Assembly: GCF_030519655.1 (NCBI RefSeq)
Contig: NZ_JAUMIT010000007.1
Location: forward strand, 62,001 to 126,000
Length of the DNA stretch: 64,000 nucleotides
Origin: Wenyingzhuangia gilva
GTDB taxonomy: Bacteria; Bacteroidota; Bacteroidia; Flavobacteriales; Flavobacteriaceae
Reading direction: 5' to 3'
How positions within the stretch are numbered: position 1 is the first letter of the stretch; every line of letters begins with the position of its first letter. The notes beneath the pieces are model-generated. The model was not told the DNA's origin, made no database searches, and saw only the letters and a list, made by a program, of their open reading frames with translations. Both the position numbers and the translations under genes were made by a program. Of this stretch, positions 26,870-34,429 are shown in pieces.

Positions 26870-28030
26870 ATGAATAATTTTGAATATCACAACCCAACAA
26901 AAATACTATTTGGTAAAAATCAAATAGAAAATATAAGCAAAGAGATTCCCAACAAAGCTAAAGTATTATTACTTTATGGAGGTGGGAGTATTAAAAAAAA
27001 CGGAATATACGAACAGGTTTTAAATGCATTAAAAGGTTTTGAGGTAGTTGAGTTTGGTGGGATTCCTGCCAATCCAGAGTATGCTGTTTTAATAGATGCT
27101 TTAAAAGTTATAAAAGAACAAAAAATCACTTTTCTGTTAGCTGTAGGTGGTGGTTCTGTAATTGATGGTACTAAATTTTTATCTTCTGCAGCTTTATTTA
27201 AAGGAGATACTCCTTGGGATATTTTAACGGATAATATCAGAACAACCAAAGGAATGCCTTTTGGAACGGTATTAACATTACCCGCAACAGGATCAGAAAT
27301 GAATTCTGGTGCAGTAATAACTAGAAAAGAAACCCAAGAAAAGTTAGCTATGGGAGGACCTGGTTTGTTTCCTCAGTTTTCGGTGTTAGATCCAACTGTT
27401 ATCCAATCTATTCCCAAAAGACAATTGGCTAATGGAATTACAGATGCCTTTACACACGTGTTAGAGCAGTATATGACCTACCCTATTGATGCTTTGTTAC
27501 AAGATAGAATCTCAGAAAGTATTTTACAAACCTTGATTGAGATTGCTCCTAAAGTCATAAAAAATCCTAAAGATTATAAAGCAGCTGCAGATTTTATGTG
27601 GAGTTGTACCATGGCATTAAATGGATTGATTCAAAAAGGAGTTCCTACTGACTGGGCTGTACATGCTATTGGTCATGAACTTACGGCTTTGTATGGAATA
27701 GACCACGCTAGAACTTTAGCGGTGATTGCTCCTAGTCATTACCGATATAATTTTGAAGCTAAAAAAGAAAAGTTAGCACAATATGCAGAAAGAGTGTGGA
27801 ACATTACAGAAGGTTCTGTAGATGAAAAAGCAAAACAAGCCATTGTAAGAACTGAAATGTTTTTTAATGGTTTGGGTATCGACACCAAATTATCTGATTA
27901 TACCAGAGATTATATGGGTGCCGCTCAAGAAATCTCAAGAAGGTTTACCGTTAGAGGTTGGAATGGTTTAGGTGAACATAAAAACCTAACGCCTAGCGAT
28001 GTTGAAAAAATAGTAACTATGGCTTATTAA
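26870..28030 (+). CDS. Iron-containing alcohol dehydrogenase, YqhD-like
   Basis: A 386-residue group III alcohol dehydrogenase. The cofactor region has YGGGSIKKNG (about 36-45) and LAVGGGSVIDGTKF (about 89-102); the metal site is made by Asp and His residues in NGITDAFTHVLEQY, AVHAIGHELTALYG and IDHARTL. This resembles YqhD/BdhA, NADPH-dependent aldehyde reductases active against short aldehydes such as methylglyoxal and acrolein. As last gene of the TetR operon it likely completes aldehyde detoxification. A strong terminator follows. Confidence 0.93.
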   Translation: MNNFEYHNPTKILFGKNQIENISKEIPNKAKVLLLYGGGSIKKNGIYEQVLNALKGFEVVEFGGIPANPEYAVLIDALKVIKEQKITFLLAVGGGSVIDGTKFLSSAALFKGDTPWDILTDNIRTTKGMPFGTVLTLPATGSEMNSGAVITRKETQEKLAMGGPGLFPQFSVLDPTVIQSIPKRQLANGITDAFTHVLEQYMTYPIDALLQDRISESILQTLIEIAPKVIKNPKDYKAAADFMWSCTMALNGLIQKGVPTDWAVHAIGHELTALYGIDHARTLAVIAPSHYRYNFEAKKEKLAQYAERVWNITEGSVDEKAKQAIVRTEMFFNGLGIDTKLSDYTRDYMGAAQEISRRFTVRGWNGLGEHKNLTPSDVEKIVTMAY

Positions 28031-28056
28031 TCCCCCCCTATATAACCCCTAAATAA

Positions 28057-28089
28057 AAAATCCAGTAAAATATTTTACTGGATTTTTTT
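28057..28089. terminator. Terminator of the TetR-led operon
   Basis: TCCAGTAAAA (28061-28070), loop TA, TTTTACTGGA (28073-28082), then TTTTTTT. An A-run precedes it. Confidence 0.9.
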
Positions 28090-28777
28090 GTAATTATAAT
28101 TAAATGATAATACTATATTTAGGGGTTCTCTAAAACTCTCCAAACCATACGGTGTTCAAGCAAAATCTAAAATAGATAATATTTAATATATGGTGTTTGA
28201 GTAGCCTGTACTGAGGTATTCGAAGTAGCGTAGAGAACCATTGGTTTTTTAGATATATGAGGGTTATTATAAAACGTATAATTTCTATACTGTAGTTACC
28301 TTTTTACAAACCTAAACATGGTGCTTCTCGACTCCGCTCGAAGACCTTATCTCAGTAACCACGTTTTAAGACCTTATCTCAGTAACCACGTTTTAAGACC
28401 AAAAACCATCAAACCATCAAACCAATTACCACATTCAAGAACGTACTTGCTTCGGGACTCCTTCGGGATTTCTCCCAAAAGAATGCATTTTTCAAAAATA
28501 CAGGGCTCTTCTCTCCGAAGGATCCCCGAACAAAACCCGAACAAAACCCCTATAAAACAGAGGTTTTGTTTCATGATGTGTCACAGAGTCTCACGGTGTG
28601 TCATCATGAATCACGATGGGTTGGTAAACATCAATAAAAATAAATAAAGGTAATTAGGGAGCATCGCCATTCACAAAACATCAAGTTGTTTTAGTTTGTG
28701 TCTGTGGGTTTCAAGGATTTGATAGTTAGAAACTTAGTTTATAGTTTGGTCATCTATTAATCAAAAAAAATAAAATT
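28090..28777. other. Gene-free stretch with degenerate intergenic repeats
   Basis: About 690 bp without a supported gene. It holds a fragment of the TTCTCGACT/AGTCGAGAA-type repeat at 28325-28341, a 27-bp tandem duplication (28341-28394) and other low-quality repeat debris. The 109-codon open frame crossing it contains the tandem repeat and is not convincing. The last part (from about 28680) is likely the promoter region of the DUF6266 gene. Confidence 0.6.
28341..28400. repeat. 27-bp tandem duplication
   Basis: AAGACCTTATCTCAG...ACGTTTT occurs exactly at 28341-28367 and 28368-28394, followed by a partial third unit, AAGACC. It lies next to a TTCTCGACTCCGCTCGAA repeat fragment and is probably slippage-derived. 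Confidence 0.85.
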
Positions 28778-29419
28778 ATGGCAACATTCGAAAAAGGAAT
28801 ACTAGGAGGATTTTCTGGTAAAGTAGGAAATGTAGTAGGTACAAGATGGCGTGGTAAAAATGTAATGCGTAGTTTACCACAGCGTGGTAATTATCCACCA
28901 ACGGTAAAACAAGAAGAACAGCGCGAAAAGTTTAAAACAGTGGTAGATTTTTTAAGTCCTATTACAGAAATTTTGAATCTTTATTTTGGGAGTCCACAAG
29001 GCGATAGATCTCGTGCCAATATGGCTACCTCCTATCATCTTAAAAATGCAGTAATAAGTTCGCCAACGGGTATGGTGATGGATTACTCCAAAGTACTGAT
29101 CAGTAAAGGAGATTTAAGAGGTATTGATGCCGGTACCTTAGCGGCAGCTGCTGGGCAAACGCTTAATTTAGGTTGGCTAGATAATAGCGGACAGGGTAAA
29201 GCAACGGCTAACGATATGCTTATGGTTGTGGTATACGCTCCCGATTTAAATTTGTTTTATAGTAATTTAGAAGTAGCTACCCGAGATGCTACTACTGCAA
29301 CCGTAACATTACCTAACTATATGGCTAGTTTTGAGGTAGAAGTTTGGGCTTCTTTTAGTAAGCCAGAAACCAACTATGCAGCCATGAGTACCTATATGGG
29401 TACGGTTACTGTACTGTAA
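28778..29419 (+). CDS. DUF6266 family protein
   Basis: A 213-residue protein that fits DUF6266, a Bacteroidota family whose members often occur in several copies in accessory regions. The hallmark N-terminus FEKGILGGFSGKVGNVVGTRW (residues 4-24) is followed by RGKNVMRSLP, a helical stretch and a C-terminal beta-rich half (EVWASFSKPETNYAAMSTYMGT). No signal peptide or membrane segment is seen. Function unknown; a phage- or secretion-related structural role has been suspected for such proteins but is not shown here. It stands alone among repeats, with an excisionase-like gene downstream on the other strand. Confidence 0.85.
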   Translation: MATFEKGILGGFSGKVGNVVGTRWRGKNVMRSLPQRGNYPPTVKQEEQREKFKTVVDFLSPITEILNLYFGSPQGDRSRANMATSYHLKNAVISSPTGMVMDYSKVLISKGDLRGIDAGTLAAAAGQTLNLGWLDNSGQGKATANDMLMVVVYAPDLNLFYSNLEVATRDATTATVTLPNYMASFEVEVWASFSKPETNYAAMSTYMGTVTVL

Positions 29420-29495
29420 AAAAATAAAGGCTATTTGTATAATGTATCAATTTGTGTGATTAAGATTTATAAAAGCACAAGAATATAAGTAATCT

Positions 29496-29636
29496 AAAAA
29501 GAGATTGTATAAAATGTAAAAATTTCGTCAAACTGAACTTGTTTCAGTTTCTCATAGCTGCTGTTTAACAGTATGTTGTGATTCTGAAATGAATTTAGAG
29601 TGACGTTTTTTAATACTTTTTAGACAGTCTCTTTTT
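29496..29636. repeat. MITE-like palindromic repeat
   Basis: The outer arms AAAAAGAGATTGT (29496-29508) and ACAGTCTCTTTTT (29624-29636) pair with one G-T position and extend inward. A second, imperfect pair of about 29 bp follows: CGTCAAACTGAACTTG... (29526-29554) and ...TTTAGAGTGACG (29577-29605). The tip CTGTTTAACAG also pairs. The whole 141 bp can fold into one long hairpin without an ORF, like miniature mobile elements. It may double as a terminator for the DUF6266 gene. Confidence 0.6.
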
Positions 29637-29681
29637 TTGTAGTTAAAAGTTTATAAATAAAAGCTATTGTAAGGAAATACC

Positions 29682-29960
29682 TTAGTCTTCTTTTACATTA
29701 CTCATGGCTTTTTGCATCAGTATTTTGTTTAATAAATGTTTAGGATACATGGGGATATTCCCTAGTTTAAAATTAGGAATTTGCTTGTGTTTTCTAAGCC
29801 TGTAAATGGTAGCACGGCTTACATGTAAATGTGCCATGGCTTCTTCGGTAGTCAACCATATTTCGTTTTCTAACAAATGGGCCTCAAATTCTACATGTGT
29901 GCTTTTTAGTACAGGCTTGTGTTGTTTTTCTTTTTTCATAACGGCATTTTTTATTAACAT
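29682..29960 (-). CDS. Excisionase-like helix-turn-helix protein
   Basis: A 92-residue protein with a MerR/excisionase-type winged HTH (HTH_17) at about residues 34-83: WLTTEEAMAHLHVSRATIYRLRKHKQIPNFKLGN, then MYPKHLLNKIL. Such proteins are common in Bacteroidota integrative elements, where they assist excision or regulate adjacent genes. No integrase is visible in the window. A start at the internal Met8 (29939) is also plausible. It is convergent with the DUF6266 gene and flanked by a palindromic repeat, in line with an eroded mobile element. Confidence 0.8.
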   Translation of the reverse strand: MLIKNAVMKKEKQHKPVLKSTHVEFEAHLLENEIWLTTEEAMAHLHVSRATIYRLRKHKQIPNFKLGNIPMYPKHLLNKILMQKAMSNVKED

Positions 29961-30285
29961 ACACCTCTAGAATAGAGCAGATTACCTACTAAGATAGTAG
30001 TTTTTTTTATAAATAATACTTAACACTCAATAAAACAGTCAATTGTAAGGGGTTTGGTAAGTCTTTGTGATGTAGTGGTTTAAAGTTTAAGATTCAAGGT
30101 TTGAGATTCTTGGTTATGTAGCATTGTTAGTTGTATTGGGAACAACCATAATGAATATGAAAAATTAAAATAAAAAGTTTACTCTATACATACTTGTTAT
30201 TTTTAAATGTAAATACAACGTTAAAAACATCAGAATAGCTATTTTAGCAAGAGCACAATTATAGCTATAAAAAGAACTAATATAT
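29961..30285. other. Gene-free stretch before the HsdM relic
   Basis: About 325 bp without a convincing ORF, repeat or RNA. It should contain the promoter for the HTH gene (minus strand) and whatever promoter drives the relic/MazG/helicase unit; I cannot place a clear -7 box. Confidence 0.5.
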
Positions 30286-30432
30286 ATGTTTGAACAAACA
30301 TTTAAAAATATAGACGACCTGCTTTACAAAGATTCAGGAGCGGATAGCGAATTAGGTTACATTGGACAAACCTCTTGGTTGATGTTCTTACGCTACTTGG
30401 ACGAATTAGCTAAACAACTAACAAAATTATAG
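30286..30432 (+). pseudogene. Truncated HsdM (type I restriction-modification) N-terminus
   Basis: The 48 codons read MFEQTFKNIDDLLYKDSG... ending with WLMFLRYLDELAKQL and a TAG stop. This is the first alpha-helical segment of type I methylase subunit HsdM, which is normally around 500 residues. None of the methylase catalytic motifs is present, so it is a decayed remnant or 5' stub. It ends 3 bp before the MazG-like gene, whose translation it could couple. Confidence 0.75.
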
Positions 30433-30435
30433 ATA

Positions 30436-30765
30436 ATGAGTGATTTAAATGAAACAATAAAGAAGCTAATTGATTTTCGTGACCAAAGAGATTGGGAACA
30501 ATTTCATAACTCTAAAGATTTAGCAGCAGCAATTTCAATTGAAGCGGGTGAGCTTTTAGAGTTATTTCTATGGAAGGATAATGAAGATGTAAATATTGGG
30601 CGGTTAAAAGAAGAATTAGCTGATGTACTTTCTTTTTCATTGTTATTAGCAAACAAACATAACCTTGATATAAATCAGATTATTTCAGAAAAAATAGATA
30701 AAAACAATCAAAAATACCCAGTTTCAAAGTCAAAGGGTACAGCTAAAAAATATACTGATTTATGA
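30436..30765 (+). CDS. MazG-like nucleotide pyrophosphohydrolase
   Basis: A 109-residue all-alpha NTP pyrophosphatase of the MazG/dCTPase (RS21-C6-like) type. The metal-binding pattern ExxE...ExxD is clear: Glu36 and Glu39 in SIEAGELLELFLW, then Glu60 and Asp63 in KEELADVLSF. Such enzymes cleave (d)NTPs to monophosphates, either housecleaning modified nucleotides or changing nucleotide pools under stress or phage infection. Its stop overlaps the next gene's start (ATGA), so the two proteins are made in fixed ratio. The substrate is unknown. Confidence 0.88.
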   Translation: MSDLNETIKKLIDFRDQRDWEQFHNSKDLAAAISIEAGELLELFLWKDNEDVNIGRLKEELADVLSFSLLLANKHNLDINQIISEKIDKNNQKYPVSKSKGTAKKYTDL

Positions 30766-32618
30766 TAGTATACAATAAAACAAAAGAAGATTTTAGCAAT
30801 GACATTTTGACCAATGATATTGGAAATATTATCACAAGTCATATTTTAGAAAAAACAGGAAATAAAGTTTCCCCTAATGAAATAAGGTCTTTCGAAAACT
30901 CATTAAGTTATATGGAAAGGGTAGTAAGTGACCCTACAATTCCTATAGATTGTGGAATTTCAATTGAATATCATCTACCGCAAACATCTAAGCGTGTAGA
31001 CTTCATCATTACAGGAAAGGATGGAGATCAAGAAAATGTAATTATAATTGAGTTAAAACAATGGCAACATGCTGATATAACCGCAAAAGATGGTGTTGTT
31101 AAAACAAGATTTCAATTTGGTGAATCTGAAACGAGTCATCCATCATATCAAGCTTGGTCATACGCAGCTCTATTAACTTCTTTTAATGCTACAGTAGATG
31201 AAGAGTCAATAAGTCTTTACCCTTGTGCATACCTTCATAATTATGTCCCTGATAATAATATTACTAATGAGTTTTATTCCTATTATATAGACAAAGCTCC
31301 TGTATTTCTTAAGCCTGATGCTGTTAAACTGAGAGAGTTTATCAAAAAATACATCAAACAAGGTGATGACTCTAATATTATGTTTCGTATAGACAATGGG
31401 AAAATAAAACCTACCAAAAGTCTTGCGGATAGCTTGAAAAGTATGATTAAAGGGAATAAAGAGTTTATTATGATAGATGACCAAAAAGTTGTCTATGAAA
31501 CAGCTCTTCAGTTAGCCCTTCAGTCTCACGAAAAAAACAAAAATGTATTAATTGTGGAAGGAGGTCCAGGCACAGGTAAATCTGTTGTAGCTATCAATCT
31601 TCTTGTTGAGCTAAACCGAAGAGGTAAAATGTCTCAATATGTTACAAAAACTTCTGCACCTCGAGATGTATATTTTGAAAAATTAAAAGGGCAAAAAAGA
31701 ATGACAGAACTAAAATCTTTATTTGTAGGTTCTGGTACGTTTATCAATGCTCCCGAAAATGTAATCAATACTTTAATTATTGACGAAGCTCACCGCTTAA
31801 CAGAAAAGACTGGGTTTTTAAAGAGAGGTGATAATCAAATCAAAGAAATACTTAATTCTTCCTTATCCTCAGTTTTTTTTATAGATGAAAATCAGCGAGT
31901 TTCTGTTGATGATTACGGTGAAGTTTATGTTATCGAAGAATTGGCTAAAAAATTAGGTATAACAGTTCACAAACAAAAATTAGAGTCTCAATTTAGATGT
32001 AATGGTTCTGACGGTTACTTGGCTTGGGTAGACCATATCTTGCAAATTAAAGAAACTGCAAATTACGATTTAAGTTCTCTTGATTATGAATTTGATTTTA
32101 AAATCTTTGATGACCCTAAAAAGCTTCAAGAAGCTATCTATAAAAAAAATGAAATTAACAATAAAGCCCGTTTAGTAGCAGGTTATTGTTGGAAATGGGA
32201 TAGTAAAAAAGACCCTTCAGCATACGATTTTAAGGAAGAAGAGTTTGGTTTCAATATGCGTTGGAATATGACGGATTATGGAGGCAAATGGATAATTGAC
32301 CCTAATTCAGTATCTGAAATTGGTTGTATTCATACAGCTCAAGGTTTAGAAGTGGATTATGTTGGTGTTATTATTGGAAATGATTTGATAGTAAGAGATG
32401 GTAAAGTATTAGTAAATCAGAGTGAAAGAGATAGTGGAGATAGAACTGTATTTGGTTGGAAAAAAGGAATTAAAGAAAATCCTGATTATTGGAAACCACT
32501 TTTAAAAACAATTGTTAAAAACACATACAGAACATTAATGACGAGAGGTATGAAAGGATGTTATATTTATTGTTCTGATCCTGAAACTAGCAGATACTTT
32601 AAGAAAATGTGTGAATAA
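30762..32618 (+). CDS. Nuclease-like domain fused to DUF2075 helicase/ATPase
   Basis: A 618-residue protein. The N-terminal about 200 residues have a PD-(D/E)xK-like signature: VDFIITG with Asp80, then IIIELKQW with Glu97 and Lys99, preceded by an acidic SIEYHLPQ. The C-terminal half is a superfamily 1-like P-loop ATPase of the DUF2075 type: Walker A VEGGPGTGKS (265-274), Walker B LIIDEAHRL (about 342-350), SVFFIDENQRV, and motifs CIHTAQGLEVDYVGV and YRTLMTRGMKGCYIY near the end. It would act on DNA or RNA in the cytoplasm; nuclease activity is predicted only. Translation is coupled to the MazG-like gene, and restriction-modification relics flank both, so a defence role is plausible but unproven. 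Confidence 0.85.
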   Translation: MIVYNKTKEDFSNDILTNDIGNIITSHILEKTGNKVSPNEIRSFENSLSYMERVVSDPTIPIDCGISIEYHLPQTSKRVDFIITGKDGDQENVIIIELKQWQHADITAKDGVVKTRFQFGESETSHPSYQAWSYAALLTSFNATVDEESISLYPCAYLHNYVPDNNITNEFYSYYIDKAPVFLKPDAVKLREFIKKYIKQGDDSNIMFRIDNGKIKPTKSLADSLKSMIKGNKEFIMIDDQKVVYETALQLALQSHEKNKNVLIVEGGPGTGKSVVAINLLVELNRRGKMSQYVTKTSAPRDVYFEKLKGQKRMTELKSLFVGSGTFINAPENVINTLIIDEAHRLTEKTGFLKRGDNQIKEILNSSLSSVFFIDENQRVSVDDYGEVYVIEELAKKLGITVHKQKLESQFRCNGSDGYLAWVDHILQIKETANYDLSSLDYEFDFKIFDDPKKLQEAIYKKNEINNKARLVAGYCWKWDSKKDPSAYDFKEEEFGFNMRWNMTDYGGKWIIDPNSVSEIGCIHTAQGLEVDYVGVIIGNDLIVRDGKVLVNQSERDSGDRTVFGWKKGIKENPDYWKPLLKTIVKNTYRTLMTRGMKGCYIYCSDPETSRYFKKMCE

Positions 32619-32623
32619 TCCAA

Positions 32624-32773
32624 ATGGTAAATATCCGATTTTATGAAGTTCAGGAAAAGTAATGGGAAAAACAAGCTGGAAATGACTTTGCTTACTTTAT
32701 GATTTTTGACAAAAAAGAAGTTGATGGAGCGTTTACTTTAGACAAAGCTAAGGAATTAATAAGCGGAATGTAA
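32624..32773 (+). pseudogene. Decayed gene fragment with an in-frame stop
   Basis: Fifty codons starting from ATG at 32624 are broken by TAA at 32660-32662 and then continue as WEKQAGNDFAYFMIFDKK, with acidic/hydrophobic periodicity, to TAA at 32771-32773. The second part has no start of its own. It looks like the tail of a lost gene, lying opposite the HsdM stub across the MazG-like/helicase pair. Which gene it came from cannot be told. Confidence 0.4.
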
Positions 32774-32846
32774 AAACAACATACATTTTAATTATTCATA
32801 GTTTTTTAATTTACTTTTATAGGATTAGTGAATTTAAATATTTTGT

Positions 32847-32884
32847 TTCTCGACTTTACTTTGGTGTTCGAGCGCAGTCGAGAA
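32847..32884. repeat. TTCTCGACT inverted repeat
   Basis: TTCTCGACT (32847-32855) and AGTCGAGAA (32876-32884) form a hairpin. A shorter relative is at 28325-28341. Short repeats with this core are frequent between genes in Flavobacteriia. Confidence 0.7.
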
Positions 32885-32909
32885 CTGTGGTGTTTATATG
32901 GTTTTTACT

Positions 32910-33770
32910 CACTATATCGCCCTTTCAGGGCTTTATTTTCTGAGGGTGCATTTAGCAGGACTTCGTCCTACCTTAATAAACTGCATCCCTTCGGGATTAG
33001 TCCTTAAAGGATGTATATCACCCTTTAAGTATTTATTATTTTTTTGGGGTACATTCAGCAGGACTTTGTTCTACTTTACAGAACATCATCCCTCTGGGAT
33101 TGGCAATAAATGAGTGTGAAACGCTAAGGGTAGGTAGAATTATTTTGATACCCCTACCCTTTTGGAATGCTACTTACAAGTCCTAAAGGGACGAGATATG
33201 ATAAGGTTGGATGCTAGTCCGACCTAAATATAAGAAGTTAACCATATAAACCCTGAAAGGGTGATGTAACTCTAAAGCGTAATTATAATCTGCTAATTAC
33301 ATCGCCCTTTCAGGGCTTTACGTATGCATCGTGTATTCGGCAGGACTTCGTCCTACCTTAATAAACCGCATCCCTTCGGGATTAGATATGAAAGAATACG
33401 AAATACTAAGGGAAAATTATTTTGCACCCTACTCTTTTGAGATGCTACTTACAAGTTCTAAAGGGACGAGGTACTGTAAGGTTGGATGCTAATCCGACCT
33501 AAATATAAGAAGTTAACCATATAAACCCTGAAAGGGTGGTATAAATCTATGGACTAATTTATAGTCTACTAATTAGATCACCTTTACAGGGCTATGATGA
33601 GTTATAGATTACTCAAAAGTAGGACTTCGTCCCACTTTTATATAACACCATCCCTTCGGGATTATTACTAACAAGTCCCAAAGGGACGAGATATGATAAG
33701 GTTGGACGTTAGTCCGACCTACATATAAGAAAATAACAGTATAAACCCTGAAAGGGTGATGTAACTGTAT
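32910..33770. repeat. Array of three hairpin-rich repeat units
   Basis: Three related units of a few hundred bases follow one another, beginning near 32911, 33300 and 33573. Each starts with a CCCTTTCAGGG-type hairpin (32919-32931; 33304-33316; weaker 33579-33592), then AGGACTTCGTCC and ATCCCTTCGGGAT hairpins. It continues with AAGTCC(C/T)AAAGGGACGAG, an AAGGTTGGA...TCCGACCT stem, and ends with AAACCCTGAAAGGGTG, the complement of the opening motif. Every unit is thus itself a large imperfect palindrome. There is no supported gene inside, and the 71-codon frame crossing the first unit follows the repeat. The unit resembles REP/BIME-type intergenic elements. Confidence 0.8.
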
Positions 33771-33871
33771 AGTATCACTATAATCTCTAGTTTATCTCCT
33801 CCGCTATTACTCCCTAAAACCTAAACAAATGTTTAATTATTAAAGTTTTTAAAAGAAATAAGGTTCTTTTG

Positions 33872-33889
33872 GTTCGGTTTGTTCCGAAC
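33872..33889. promoter_or_regulatory. Operator dyad before the efflux regulator
   Basis: GTTCGG (33872-33877), spacer TTTGTT, CCGAAC (33884-33889) is a perfect 6-bp dyad. A TATATTTG -7-like box (33897-33904) follows at once. The likely ligand is the adjacent GbsR/MarR-type protein acting as autorepressor. Confidence 0.55.
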
Positions 33890-33922
33890 TAAGTATTATA
33901 TTTGTCCTCAAATTAGAATTAT

Positions 33923-34429
33923 ATGAATGAACTAATGAAGAAAGAAAAATGCGAATTGGTTGAAAAACTAGGCGTTCATTTTGAAAAAAAAGAGGGATTG
34001 GCACCTGTAGCAGCAAGAGTGTTCTCTTATATTGTATTAAACGGTAAAGGAGGAACCACTTTTGAAGAATTGATAGAAAATCTTTGTGCAAGCAAGAGTA
34101 CTATTTCTACCCATTTAACTCATTTACAAGGGTTAAACAAAATAAAGTACTATACCAAAACAGGAGATCGTAAAAAGTATTATATCATGAACTATGACAG
34201 CATGGTACAAGGTATTAATAAAACAATAGATGATTGGAATGAAGAAATGAAAATACATCAAGAAGTGATGGCTTATAAATTAACTGTTAATCAATTAAAA
34301 GAAACCCCTAATGAAGAAAAATTTAATATAGAATTCCATGTAGATTTTATTGAGTTTTTAAATAAAACCATAGCATCTGTAAAAGAAATAAAAAACCGAA
34401 TTATAAAAAACCATCAAGAAAATAATTAA
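33923..34429 (+). CDS. GbsR/MarR-type transcriptional regulator
   Basis: A 168-residue winged-helix regulator. The DNA-binding part (about 20-95) has GLAPVAARVFSYIVLNG, TTFEELIENLCASKSTISTHLTHLQGLNKIKYYT and the wing GDRKKYYIM, as in GbsR-like proteins of Bacteroidota. The C-terminal helix (about 100-168) is for dimerisation. It is the first gene of an operon for an RND efflux pump: the adaptor gene starts 1 nt after its stop. It most likely represses the pump in the absence of an inhibitor, acting at the dyad in its promoter. Confidence 0.88.
   Translation: MNELMKKEKCELVEKLGVHFEKKEGLAPVAARVFSYIVLNGKGGTTFEELIENLCASKSTISTHLTHLQGLNKIKYYTKTGDRKKYYIMNYDSMVQGINKTIDDWNEEMKIHQEVMAYKLTVNQLKETPNEEKFNIEFHVDFIEFLNKTIASVKEIKNRIIKNHQENN

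Noticed and set aside
28318-28647. 109-codon plus-strand open frame
   Set aside because: It is built over a 27-bp tandem duplication and intergenic repeat debris; composition is not protein-like.
32898-33113. 71-codon open frame in the repeat array
   Set aside because: The codons simply follow the hairpin repeats; the other array units do not keep the frame.
32910-33770. CRISPR array
   Set aside because: Repeats are long, internally palindromic, few and irregularly spaced; no uniform spacers or cas genes.
28031-33922. Intact insertion sequence or integron
   Set aside because: No transposase or integrase frame is present; only small palindromic repeats and an excisionase-like protein are visible.
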